From: Burkholderia sp. WAC0059
GTDB taxonomy: Bacteria; Pseudomonadota; Gammaproteobacteria; Burkholderiales; Burkholderiaceae
DNA length: 64,000 bases
Assembly (NCBI RefSeq): GCF_002870125.1
Contig: NZ_PNEO01000002.1
Coordinates: 1 to 64,000 of the forward strand
Reading direction: 5' to 3'
The translations under genes were made by a program, and so were the position numbers. The number at the start of each line of letters is the position of its first letter. Position 1 is the stretch's first letter. The notes beneath the pieces are model-generated. The model ran no database searches, had not been told where the DNA came from, and was given only the letters and a program-made list of their open reading frames with translations. Shown here in pieces: positions 38,911-46,972 of the stretch.

Positions 38911-39765
38911 TCAGCCGCGATTGAGGCGTTTCGACAGGTCGGCGATGAGGATCGCCATGCGCGCCGGCTTTTCGTAGCAGGCCACGTTGTAGCGATGCAC
39001 GACCTGGCCGATTTCCGATTCGCTCGCCTTGCCGGTGAGCAGCTCGCCCGTCAGCACGAAGATGGGCGCGTCGGGGTTCTCCGAGGCACGCACCGCGCGG
39101 ATTGCTTCGGCGGCGGTCTGGTTGCCGAACAGCCAGTCGATCACGACGCCGTCGAACACCTGGGCGCGCAGCGCCTCGTCGAACGCGGTCAGGCCGTAGA
39201 TCGCCTCGGCCGCGTAGCCGCTGCGCTCGAGATAGTCGCGCAGGTTGTCCGCGGACGCGCGGTCGTCGTCGACGACCGCGATGAGCGGCTTGTCGGCCTC
39301 CGCGCGGCGCGGATAGATCTCGATCTTGTGGACTTCGTGGGCGTTCTGGTAGAGCGCGCCGTCGTGGCGCACCACGCGCCATTGCCCCTGCTTTTCGTAG
39401 GCGACGAAGTCGGGCCGGCTGCCCGGTTCGAGCGGCGCACCGATCCACGCCGTGCAGGCGAGCTCGACGGCGCTTACCGAAAAAATCGCTTCCTGCGCCG
39501 CCGCGCCGACCATGCCGGGGTCCAGCAACTGCGCGCCGAATAATTGGGCCGCGGGTTCGCCGAACGCCTCGGCGACCTTCTTGATTTGCGCGAGCGTCCA
39601 CGGGCTGTTGCCGCGCAGCTTGCGGTGCCCCTGTGAGAAGCTCAGGTCGAGAATCCGGCACAGCTCGGTGGTCTGCTGGCGCTTGCCGATGCCATGGCGG
39701 CTCATCAGTTCGCGCACGCGTTCCGCTACCGTGACCGAATCCGTAGAGTGTGCAGCATTTGCCAT
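38911..39765 (-). CDS. BetR-type DNA-binding protein with C-terminal receiver domain
   Basis: A 284-residue regulator with its domains in reverse of the usual order. The N-terminal helix-turn-helix of the BetR family (residues 15-75) contains HGIGKRQQTTELCRILDLSF and GHRKLRGNSPWTLAQIKKV. A linker domain of unknown fold (90-155) follows. The receiver domain (160-280) has Asp166-168, acceptor Asp210 in GVVIDWLFGN, Thr239 and Lys266. It probably controls transcription on phosphorylation, plausibly by the convergent hybrid kinase. An AT-rich stretch about 140 bases upstream (39890-39930) may hold its promoter. Confidence 0.85.
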   Translation of the reverse strand: MANAAHSTDSVTVAERVRELMSRHGIGKRQQTTELCRILDLSFSQGHRKLRGNSPWTLAQIKKVAEAFGEPAAQLFGAQLLDPGMVGAAAQEAIFSVSAVELACTAWIGAPLEPGSRPDFVAYEKQGQWRVVRHDGALYQNAHEVHKIEIYPRRAEADKPLIAVVDDDRASADNLRDYLERSGYAAEAIYGLTAFDEALRAQVFDGVVIDWLFGNQTAAEAIRAVRASENPDAPIFVLTGELLTGKASESEIGQVVHRYNVACYEKPARMAILIADLSKRLNRG

Positions 39766-40469
39766 ACAGCGAGGAAAAGTCGTCGACAGGAGGCGGCGCG
39801 CGTTGTGGTGTTTATCGACAGCGCCGGCTATTGTGCGAACGCCCGAGGCAGGCGAGCGCGATGGAGGTTGCGTACAGAACGCCCGCTATTCTAAACGCAT
39901 CGTCCGAAAAATTTGTGTGAATTGACTTTGAAGAATTCGATGAATCGGGAGTCCTAGACGATAGATCGATGCGGCGCGCCGTTTCGCACGGGTCCGGATG
40001 GAATCGGTTCTACTCCGGCACGACCGGCCGCTCCGATCCGGCCCCGAGACGATTCCATCACGTAGAACCATCGGCACGCGAAGAGATAAAGAGCCGCGTA
40101 TGAGTCGCCGATTCCGTTCCGCTTGCGCCGTGCTCCGATGTAACCCTCCCGCGCGACACACGCACGCGGTCGCTCCACGAAGCGCTCGCGCAGATCCGCG
40201 CGAACGACGTCCTGTTTCTCCTCGAATGGCAGCGCTACCGCGCGAGGACGTCCGACCTCGCGCGATGCGGCTTCGTGGCGTCACGGCGATGACGCCGCCC
40301 TGCCGACCCGGCAGCGCAGGGCGTTTGGTGATAGATTTCACGCCTGATTTCCCGTAACGGGCAAGGGCAGAGTCGCGCCTGACGTTCGTCCCGTTGCCGA
40401 CGTTTTCCTGTCGTCCGGCCAGTCGGGCGGACGTTTTCCGTTCACCGTCTCATGGAGCACGCTGGTCCC
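39766..40469. other. 704-base region without a convincing gene
   Basis: This lies between the divergent BetR-receiver gene and the dehydrogenase gene. It has an AT-rich promoter-like part (39890-39930, AAAAATTTGTGTGAATTGACTT). Further right, 40104-40289 reads in one plus frame as a protein-like stretch (ending HEALAQIRANDVLFLLEWQR and more) that has no start codon. It may be a gene remnant. An imperfect direct repeat GACGTTTTCC (40397 and 40430 region) sits before the dehydrogenase. Confidence 0.35.
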
Positions 40470-41414
40470 ATGAATGCCGCCGCCAAACCCGTCCTGCTGG
40501 TCCTCATTCCTTTCAACGATGAAAACCGCACGTTGCTGGGCTCCCATTTCGAGCTCTGCTATGCGCCCGACGCCGCGCAGCGCGAGCAGACGATCGCCTC
40601 GCGCGGCGAGTCGGTGCGCGTCGTGCTGACCAACGGCACGATCGGCATTTCGGCCGCCGATCTCGACCGGCTGCCGAACGTCGAACTCGTCAGCGCGCTC
40701 GGCGTCGGCTACGAGAACATCGATGTCGAGCACGCGCGTTCGCGCGGCATCGCGCTTTCCAACGGCGCGGGCATGAACGACGACTGCGTGGCCGATCATG
40801 CGTTCGCGCTGCTGCTCGCCGCCGTGCGGGCCGTGCCGCAGTTCGATGCGGCCTGCCGCAAGGGCGTCTGGCGCGACGCGCTGCCGATGCGGCCCATCGT
40901 GTCGGGGCGCAGGCTCGGCGTCGTCGGCTTCGGCGGCATCGGCCAGAAGGTGGCGCGGCGCGCGGCCGGCTTCGGCATGGAGATCGGCTATCACAACCGC
41001 AAGCCGCGCGAAGGGGTGGAGAGCCGCTACTTCGACTCCGTGCCCGCGCTCGCCGCGTGGAGCGATTTTCTCGTAGTCTCGACGCCGGGCGGCGCCGGAA
41101 CGCGTCATCTGATCAACCGCGAGGTGATCGATGCGCTCGGTCCGCAGGGCTTTCTCGTCAACGTGTCGCGCGGCAGCGTGGTCGATACGGCGGCGCTGGC
41201 GGCCGCGCTTGCCGAGGGCCGGCTCGGCGGCGCGGGGCTCGACGTCTACGAGAGCGAGCCGCAGCCGCCGCAGGCGCTGCTGCCGCTCGAGAACGTCGTG
41301 CTGACGCCGCATACGGCCGGCACGTCGCCGGAGTCGGTCTCGGCGACGGTGCGCAATTTCATCGAGAACGCGAGCCGGCATTTCGCCGGCGAGACGCTGT
41401 TGACGCCGATCTGA
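40470..41414 (+). CDS. NAD(P)-dependent 2-hydroxyacid dehydrogenase (glyoxylate/hydroxypyruvate reductase-like)
   Basis: A 314-residue D-isomer-specific dehydrogenase. The Rossmann motif is VVGFGGIGQKVA (151-162). Catalytic residues are Arg234 (NVSRGSVVDT), Glu263 (DVYESEP) and His281 (LTPHTAG). The substrate-side loop ALGVGYENID is conserved. The lack of an Asp at the end of beta-2 (HNRKPR, with basic residues after the Rossmann motif) favours NADPH. It probably reduces glyoxylate or hydroxypyruvate. The start at 40470 is preferred over 40452 by homology. An OsmC gene follows 82 bases later on the same strand. Confidence 0.88.
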   Translation: MNAAAKPVLLVLIPFNDENRTLLGSHFELCYAPDAAQREQTIASRGESVRVVLTNGTIGISAADLDRLPNVELVSALGVGYENIDVEHARSRGIALSNGAGMNDDCVADHAFALLLAAVRAVPQFDAACRKGVWRDALPMRPIVSGRRLGVVGFGGIGQKVARRAAGFGMEIGYHNRKPREGVESRYFDSVPALAAWSDFLVVSTPGGAGTRHLINREVIDALGPQGFLVNVSRGSVVDTAALAAALAEGRLGGAGLDVYESEPQPPQALLPLENVVLTPHTAGTSPESVSATVRNFIENASRHFAGETLLTPI

Positions 41415-41496
41415 TCGCGGCTTTCGATGTCGTCGCGCGGGGCGGGCTCACCCGCTCCCGCGCCGATTCCCCTTCCTGCGACGCGACCGCGATCCG

Positions 41497-41994
41497 ATGA
41501 ACACCCATACCGCCCTCGTCGAATGGCTCAACGACGGCAAGAGCCGCTTCACCGACAACCGCTACAGCCGCGCGCACCGCTGGCGCTTCGACGGCGGCGC
41601 CGTGGTCGGCGCGTCGAGTTCGCCGCACGTGGTGCGGGTGCCGTTGTCCGACCCGGCCGGCGTCGATCCCGAGGAGGCCTACGTGGCGGCGCTGTCGAGT
41701 TGCCACATGCTCTGGTTCCTGTCGATCGCCGCAGAGGACGGCTACGTCGTCGAGTCCTATCGCGACGAGGCGGCCGGCACGATGGCGAAGAACGGGGACG
41801 GCAACGAAGTGGTTGCGCGCGTGGCGCTGCGGCCGCAGGTGCGTTTCTCGGGCCCGAAAATGCCCGACGACGCGGCGTTCGACGATCTGCACCATCGCGC
41901 CCACGCGGCCTGTTTTCTCGCCAATTCGGTGAAGACCGTCATCGACGTCGAAGGGAATTGGACCCACGAGACAGGCCATCTGGCAGGTGAGTGA
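41497..41994 (+). CDS. OsmC family peroxiredoxin-like protein
   Basis: A 165-residue OsmC/Ohr-superfamily protein. The first redox Cys region is VAALSSCHMLWFLSIAAEDGY and the second is HRAHAACFLANSV, giving the two-cysteine pair of OsmC proteins that reduce organic hydroperoxides. Between them is the beta-rich YRDEAAGTMAKNGDGNEV segment. It follows the dehydrogenase gene and converges on the MocR gene. Its role in hydroperoxide detoxification follows from the family. Confidence 0.88.
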   Translation: MNTHTALVEWLNDGKSRFTDNRYSRAHRWRFDGGAVVGASSSPHVVRVPLSDPAGVDPEEAYVAALSSCHMLWFLSIAAEDGYVVESYRDEAAGTMAKNGDGNEVVARVALRPQVRFSGPKMPDDAAFDDLHHRAHAACFLANSVKTVIDVEGNWTHETGHLAGE

Positions 41995-42014
41995 CGCGCC
42001 GCCGGTGCAATCGT

Positions 42015-43403
42015 TCACATGACCGGCACGTGCAGATGATGCGGATGCTCGAGCGTCTCGGCCACGGCCCGCAGCGTTTCGCGGCAGTCTGAGCGGTCCT
42101 GCGGCCCGCCGAGGCAGATGCGGATCGCGTTGGGCGGGCTGCCGTCGGTCGAGAACGCGGCGCCGGCCACGGCGGCGATGCCCTGGTTGCGCAGTTGCAG
42201 GGCGAGCTCGGGCGCGCTCCAGCCGTCGTCCGGTACGGGCAGCCACAGGTGGAAGCCGTCCGGGTGCGCATCGTAGCGAAAGGCCGCTAGCATCTGCGCG
42301 GCAATGGCCTGGCGCGCGCTGGCTTCCGCGCGGATCGCGTCGAGCATGTCGTGCGCGGTGCCGTCGTTGATCCACTGCGTGGCCAGCAGCACCGTGAACG
42401 GGCTCGCCATCACCGTGGTCGCCCTGAGGCCGCCCGCGACGCGGCGCGCTTCGCGGGCCGTCGGTGCGCGCAGATACGCGATGCGCAATCCCGCCCCGAA
42501 ACTCTTGGACAGACCCGTGACGTAGTAGGTCAGCTCCGGCGCGAGCGAGGCGAGCGTCGGCGGCGTTTCGCGCGGCAGCATGCCGTAGGCGTCGTCCTCG
42601 ATGATCGGCACGCTGTAGCGTAGCGCCACGTCGGCCAGCGCCTCGCGCCGGCGTCCGGGCAGCGTGAGCGTCGACGGATTCTGGATCGTCGGATTGCAAT
42701 AGAACGCGGCGGGTTTCTCGGTCTTGCAGAGCGCCTCGAATGCGTGGGGCAGCGGGCCTTCGTCGTCGCGCGGCAGGGCCTGGAGCCGCACGCCGAGCTG
42801 CGCCGCGATGGCCTTGATGCCGGGGTAGGCGAGCGTGTCGAGGCAGATGGCGGCACCGGCGCGCGCCAGTTGCGAGACGAGCGCGACGAGCGCGCTGTGG
42901 ATGCCGGGGCAGACGAGCACCGTATCGTCCTCGCAGCCCGCGAAGCGCTGCCGCAGCCAGGACCGGCCCGCGGCCCGGTCCTCGGGCGTGCCGCCGAAGT
43001 CCTGATAGCGCAGCAACTGGTAGGGATCGGCATCGGCGAGCAGGCGGGAGGCCGACTCGCGCATGCGCGCCGCGAATTCGGCGGGCTCGGGCGGCATGTT
43101 CATCGACATCTCGATGCCGCTGCCGCCCGCGAGCGGCAGCGTCGGCGTCTTGCCGCGCACGAACGTGCCGCTGCCGGCGCGCGCGTCGAGCAGGCCGCGT
43201 TTTCTCGCTTCGGCGTAGGCGCGCGCGACGGTCGTGTAGTTCAGGGCGAGCAGACTCGCCAGATCGCGCAGACCGGGCAGGCGATCGCGCGGCCGCAGCC
43301 GGCCGCTCGCGAGGTCTTCCTCGATCAGGTCCGGAATGGTCAGGTAAGCCGGCTTGCGGCTTTCCGAAAGCCTTTTGATCCAGTGATGAAAGAGCGTATT
43401 CAT
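42015..43403 (-). CDS. MocR-type regulator (GntR helix-turn-helix fused to PLP aminotransferase domain)
   Basis: A 462-residue protein. The N-terminal GntR-type winged helix (residues 8-80) contains LIEEDLASGRLRPRDRLPG and ALNYTTVARAYAEARKRGLL. The C-terminal fold-type I aminotransferase domain (about 110-462) includes the internal aldimine region GLSKSFGAGLRIAYLRAP, with the expected PLP lysine. MocR regulators sense PLP or amino-acid-like compounds. The gene is transcribed away from the Nit1C operon, sharing a 390-base AT-rich region, so it may regulate that operon or the OsmC gene. No ribosome site clearly decides between starts at 43403 and 43421. Confidence 0.87.
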   Translation of the reverse strand: MNTLFHHWIKRLSESRKPAYLTIPDLIEEDLASGRLRPRDRLPGLRDLASLLALNYTTVARAYAEARKRGLLDARAGSGTFVRGKTPTLPLAGGSGIEMSMNMPPEPAEFAARMRESASRLLADADPYQLLRYQDFGGTPEDRAAGRSWLRQRFAGCEDDTVLVCPGIHSALVALVSQLARAGAAICLDTLAYPGIKAIAAQLGVRLQALPRDDEGPLPHAFEALCKTEKPAAFYCNPTIQNPSTLTLPGRRREALADVALRYSVPIIEDDAYGMLPRETPPTLASLAPELTYYVTGLSKSFGAGLRIAYLRAPTAREARRVAGGLRATTVMASPFTVLLATQWINDGTAHDMLDAIRAEASARQAIAAQMLAAFRYDAHPDGFHLWLPVPDDGWSAPELALQLRNQGIAAVAGAAFSTDGSPPNAIRICLGGPQDRSDCRETLRAVAETLEHPHHLHVPVM

Positions 43404-43531
43404 GGCGTCGGCCGGTCGCATTAAAAGTCGAATAAACGATAGCACGCGTTTCAGGCGTGAAATAATAAAGATTGCGTAATATCGTTTTAATGATTGCATT
43501 GATCGCTTCAATGCACGGCTTCGGCGTGAGC

Positions 43532-43548
43532 TGCACCAACGATGCGCA
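43532..43548 (+). promoter_or_regulatory. NtrC-like enhancer site
   Basis: TGCACCAACGATGCGCA has a perfect left half of the NtrC consensus TGCACCA-N3-TGGTGCA and the outer GCA of the right half. It lies about 170 bases upstream of the sigma-54 promoter, a normal enhancer distance. A second half site TGGTGC follows at 43575-43580. The match is partial, so this is a candidate only. Confidence 0.45.
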
Positions 43549-43703
43549 AAAACGTCCTTGGGGCCGGACTGGAATGGTGCGCGAGCGCCGGCGTATCAAG
43601 GCTTTACGGCATGCCCGATAAGCCCGGAATAAAAAAATTTCGGTGCTCTTTTTCTCTGATCGTCTGAATGATCGAACGATGATTGCATTTTCCAGAACGG
43701 CAA

Positions 43704-43720
43704 TTGGCATATCCGTTGCG
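43704..43720 (+). promoter_or_regulatory. Sigma-54 (RpoN) promoter of the Nit1C operon
   Basis: TTGGCATATCCGTTGCG matches the -24/-12 consensus YTGGCACGRNNNTTGCW. The invariant GG (43706-43707) and GC (43718-43719) are exactly 10 bases apart, and TTGGCA and TTGC are both intact. The expected transcript start is near 43731, about 65 bases before the first gene. This fits the nitrogen-starvation link of the Nit1C families. Confidence 0.68.
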
Positions 43721-43794
43721 TTATATCGGACGCCGGCCGGACGTCGTCCCGATATCCGCCGCGCATCAACCCGAATAACCGAATGGAGAGCGCC

Positions 43795-44277
43795 ATGCCT
43801 GTCGTCGACAGACCGTTGCACAAGAAGGGAGACTACCTCGTCGATTACGAGGAGAAAGTGTTCGAGGACGTGAAGGCCGAACCCGGCGAGAAGGCGCTGG
43901 TCACGTTCCACACCGTCGCGTTCGAAGGGTCGATCGGCTTCGTCAATCTGTTGCAGGCCACGCGGCTACAGCGCAAGGGTTTCGAAACCTCGGTGCTGCT
44001 TTATGGGCCCGGCGTGACGCTCGGCTTGCAGCGCGGGTTCCCGACGCTCGGCGACGAGGCGTTTCCCGGCCATCTGAACTTCAACAAGCAGCTCACGAAG
44101 TTCATGGAGGAGGGCGGCAAGGTCTACGCTTGCCGCTTCGCGCTGCAGGCGCTTTACGGCCACGGCGAGGCCTCGCTGATCGAGGGCATCCGCCCGATCA
44201 GTCCGCTCGACGTGCTCGATCTGCAACTGCTGCATCGCAAGGCGAACGCGCTCGTCATCCACACCTGGACGGTCTGA
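43795..44277 (+). CDS. nitB: MSMEG_0572/Sll0783 family protein, first gene of the Nit1C cluster
   Basis: A 160-residue cytoplasmic protein with the family start [21 protein letters not shown] DsrE-like fold is suggested by [20 protein letters not shown] and [20 protein letters not shown]. Its biochemical role is not known. It is the constant first member of Nit1C clusters (NitB of Pseudomonas pseudoalcaligenes; Sll0783 of Synechocystis, where mutants are affected in nitrogen-starvation responses). The start at 43795 has GGAGAG 5 bases upstream. The nitrilase gene follows after 22 bases. Confidence 0.9.
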   Translation: MPVVDRPLHKKGDYLVDYEEKVFEDVKAEPGEKALVTFHTVAFEGSIGFVNLLQATRLQRKGFETSVLLYGPGVTLGLQRGFPTLGDEAFPGHLNFNKQLTKFMEEGGKVYACRFALQALYGHGEASLIEGIRPISPLDVLDLQLLHRKANALVIHTWTV

Positions 44278-44299
44278 GGCATCAGGCAGGTACACCACC

Positions 44300-45334
44300 A
44301 TGTCCGACAAACGAATCGTCCGCGCCGCCGCCGTGCAGATCGCGCCGGACTTAGAGCGTGCCGACGGCACGCTCGAGAAGGTCTGCGAGGCTATCGACGG
44401 CGCCGCGCGCGAAGGCGTGCAACTGATCGTGTTTCCCGAAACGTTCGTGCCGTACTACCCGTACTTCTCGTTCGTGCGGCCGCCGGTGCTCTCGGGCAGC
44501 GATCACATGCGGCTCTACGAGCGCGCCGTGGTGGTGCCCGGCCCGGTCACGCAGGCCGTGGCCGAGCGTGCGCGCCTGCACCGCATGGTCGTCGTGCTCG
44601 GCGTGAACGAGCGCGATCACGGCAGCCTCTACAACACGCAGCTCGTCTTCGACGCCGACGGCCAACTGCTGCTGAAGCGCCGCAAGATCACGCCGACGTT
44701 CCACGAGCGGATGATCTGGGGGCAGGGCGACGCGGCGGGTCTCAAGGTCGCGCAGACGGCGGCGGGCCGCATCGGCGCGCTCGCCTGCTGGGAACACTAC
44801 AACCCGCTCGCGCGCTACGCGCTGATGACGCAGCACGAAGAGATTCACTGCAGCCAGTTTCCGGGCTCGCTCGTCGGCCCGATCTTCGCCGACCAGATCG
44901 AGGTGACGATCCGTCATCACGCGCTCGAGTCGGGCTGCTTCGTCGTCAACGCGACGGGCTGGCTCACCGAGGCGCAGATCGCCTCGGTGACGGACGACCC
45001 GAAGCTGCAGAAGGCGCTGCACGGCGGCTGCAACACGGCGATCGTCTCGCCCGAGGGACAGCATCTGGCCGAGCCGCTGCGCGAGGGCGAGGGCATCGTG
45101 ATCGCCGACCTCGACATGGCGCTCATCACCAAGCGCAAGCGGATGATGGACTCGGTCGGCCATTACGCGCGGCCCGAGCTGCTCAGTCTTGCGATCAACG
45201 ACCGGCCGGCAGCGACGGTCGCGCCGATGGGCGAGTTTGCCGCCGCATCGGGCTTTCAATTCACCTCGAACGGGGGAGCGCGCGATGAACTCCAGCGACA
45301 CGATGCCGGCCGCGAGCCGGCAGTTGATGACTGA
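44300..45334 (+). CDS. nitC: Nit1C-type nitrilase
   Basis: A 344-residue nitrilase. The catalytic triad is complete: Glu47 ([11 protein letters not shown]), Lys129 ([19 protein letters not shown]) and Cys163 ([14 protein letters not shown]). The sequence belongs to the Nit1 group found only in this cluster. In Pseudomonas pseudoalcaligenes CECT5344 the NitC enzyme is needed for growth on cyanide and acts on 2-hydroxynitriles formed from cyanide. The C-terminal tail (last 17 residues) is coded in DNA that also encodes the start of the next gene, a 50-base overlap. No further subunit is needed; nitrilases form homo-oligomeric spirals. Confidence 0.93.
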   Translation: MSDKRIVRAAAVQIAPDLERADGTLEKVCEAIDGAAREGVQLIVFPETFVPYYPYFSFVRPPVLSGSDHMRLYERAVVVPGPVTQAVAERARLHRMVVVLGVNERDHGSLYNTQLVFDADGQLLLKRRKITPTFHERMIWGQGDAAGLKVAQTAAGRIGALACWEHYNPLARYALMTQHEEIHCSQFPGSLVGPIFADQIEVTIRHHALESGCFVVNATGWLTEAQIASVTDDPKLQKALHGGCNTAIVSPEGQHLAEPLREGEGIVIADLDMALITKRKRMMDSVGHYARPELLSLAINDRPAATVAPMGEFAAASGFQFTSNGGARDELQRHDAGREPAVDD

Positions 45335-46397
45335 ACTGCAGTCGGCGGGCCTGCGTCTCGCCGACCCCGGCGCGGGCGCCGCGAGCCGGCGCGGCGGCGC
45401 GGGGCCGTCCGACCACAAGGCGGTGACGGTGGACGGCGTCACGATCATGGTGCCGGTGCACACGAACACGGCCTGGCACTCGCCGTTCACGGCGTCGGCG
45501 CCCGACGCGAACGGCACGAGCGCGCTCATGCGCGGCTCGATTCCGGTCGCGAACATCCGTTTTCCGAAGGCACCGCGCTTCTACGCGATGCAGACGCTCG
45601 ACGGCGTGCCGTATTCGCACATCGCGACGCTGCACAGCGCCGACGTGCTCGCGACGACGGTGCTGCAAACCTGCATCCGCTACGAGAGTCGCCGCAAGGC
45701 TTGCAAGTTCTGCGCGATCGGCCAGTCGCTCGCGGCGGGCCGCACGATCGCGCGCAAGACGCCCGAGCAACTGGCCGAAGTCGCGCGCGCGGCGGTGCTG
45801 CTCGACGGCGTGAAGCACATGGTGCTGACGACGGGCACGCCGGCGACGCCCGATCGCGGCGCGCAGATCCTTTGCGACAGCGCGTTCGCCATCCGCGCAG
45901 CGGTCGATCTGCCCATTCAGGCGCAGTGCGAGCCGCCCGACGACGACCGCTGGTTCGCGCGGATGAAGGCGAGCGGCATCGACACGCTCGGCATGCACCT
46001 GGAAGTCGTCACGCCGGCGCTGCGCGAACAGATCATGCCCGGCAAGGCCACGGTCCCGGTCTCGCGCTACATGGCGGCGTTCGAGGCGGCCGTCGCCGTG
46101 TTCGGGCGCGGCCAGGTCAGCACCTACATCCTCGCGGGCCTCGGCGATACGGCCGACGCGATTCTTGCCACCTCGCGCGAGTTGATCGCGCTCGGCGTCT
46201 ATCCGTTCGTCGTGCCGTTCGTGCCGATCAGCGGTACGCCGCTCGAAGACCATCCGGCACCCGCGCCCGAGTTCATGAAGTCGGTGCTGCAGCCGCTCGG
46301 CGCGATGCTTTCGGCGGCCGGCCTGCGCTCGGCCGACATCAAGGCCGGCTGCGGCAAGTGCGGGGCCTGCTCGTCGCTCGCGTCCTACGAGGTATGA
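45285..46397 (+). CDS. nitD: MSMEG_0568 family radical SAM enzyme of the Nit1C cluster
   Basis: A 370-residue radical SAM protein related to the biotin-synthase branch. The cluster cysteines are Cys130, Cys140 and Cys143 ([14 protein letters not shown]), a CX9CX2C spacing instead of the common CX3CX2C. A SAM-binding Gly-rich segment follows (TTGTPATP). The C-terminal end carries a second cysteine set, Cys356, Cys359 and Cys362 (CGKCGAC), which may bind an auxiliary cluster. The reaction is unknown. The start at 45285 has GGGGGAG upstream and lies inside the nitrilase gene. Its stop overlaps the next start (ATGA). Confidence 0.9.
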   Translation: MNSSDTMPAASRQLMTELQSAGLRLADPGAGAASRRGGAGPSDHKAVTVDGVTIMVPVHTNTAWHSPFTASAPDANGTSALMRGSIPVANIRFPKAPRFYAMQTLDGVPYSHIATLHSADVLATTVLQTCIRYESRRKACKFCAIGQSLAAGRTIARKTPEQLAEVARAAVLLDGVKHMVLTTGTPATPDRGAQILCDSAFAIRAAVDLPIQAQCEPPDDDRWFARMKASGIDTLGMHLEVVTPALREQIMPGKATVPVSRYMAAFEAAVAVFGRGQVSTYILAGLGDTADAILATSRELIALGVYPFVVPFVPISGTPLEDHPAPAPEFMKSVLQPLGAMLSAAGLRSADIKAGCGKCGACSSLASYEV

Positions 46398-46972
46398 CGA
46401 TGTTCTGCCCGACCTTTTGCGAGCTGACCGAACACGACGCGCTGCCGCTCGACTACACGCCGACCGAGTATCGCGTCAAATGGACCACGCTGCCCTGGGA
46501 GGCCGGGGAGGCCTTCCGTCTGCGCCGGGCCGTATTTTGCATCGAGCAGGGCATTTTCGTCGGCGACGATCGCGACGACGTCGACGCGCGCGCGCAGCAG
46601 CTCGTCGCGCTGAGCTGCGTGGCCGGCATGCCGGACCAGGTCGTGGGCACGGTGCGGATTCACGAGGAGGCGCCGGGCGTCTGGTGGGGCTCGCGCCTTG
46701 CCGTGCACGCGGCCTGGCGCCGGCACGGCCGCATCGGCGCGACGCTGATCCGGCTCGCGGTCGGCAGCGCGCACGCGCTCGGCTGCAAGCAGTTCTTCGC
46801 GCACGTGCAGAGCCAGAACGTGCCGCTCTTTCGCCGCCTGCACTGGGACGTGCTGGCCGAGGAGCTGCTGTGCGGCCGGCCGCACCATCGGATGCAGGCG
46901 CAGCTCGCCCACTATCCGCCCTGCACGACGCCGCAGAGCGGCTTCGTCACGCAGGCGAGGAGCGAGCGATGA
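46394..46972 (+). CDS. nitE: MSMEG_0567/Sll0786 family N-acetyltransferase of the Nit1C cluster
   Basis: A 192-residue GNAT-type protein. FRLRRAVFCIEQGIFVGDDRDD is the N-terminal GNAT strand-helix. VGTVRIHEEAPGVWWGSRLAVHAAWRRHGRIGATLI contains the acetyl-CoA loop (R/H-R-x-GRIGA), and LFRRLHWDVLAEE closes the fold. In some genomes this domain is fused to the AIR-synthase-like domain that follows; here they are separate, with ATGA overlaps on both sides. The substrate is unknown. Confidence 0.9.
   Translation: MTMFCPTFCELTEHDALPLDYTPTEYRVKWTTLPWEAGEAFRLRRAVFCIEQGIFVGDDRDDVDARAQQLVALSCVAGMPDQVVGTVRIHEEAPGVWWGSRLAVHAAWRRHGRIGATLIRLAVGSAHALGCKQFFAHVQSQNVPLFRRLHWDVLAEELLCGRPHHRMQAQLAHYPPCTTPQSGFVTQARSER

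Larger units (their letters stand above)
43404..43794. other. Regulatory region between MocR gene and Nit1C operon
   Basis: About 390 bases with markedly lower GC than the surroundings. It holds a sigma-54 promoter (43704-43720), an NtrC-like site (43532-43548) with a further half site TGGTGC at 43575-43580, and AT-rich DNA next to the MocR start (43415-43480) that may hold its promoter. No gene is seen in it. Confidence 0.6.

Noticed and set aside
40104..40289. Protein-like plus-strand frame ending HEALAQIRANDVLFLLEWQR and further residues
   Set aside because: It has no start codon or ribosome site and no recognised relative. It could be a gene remnant but is not strong enough for a feature.
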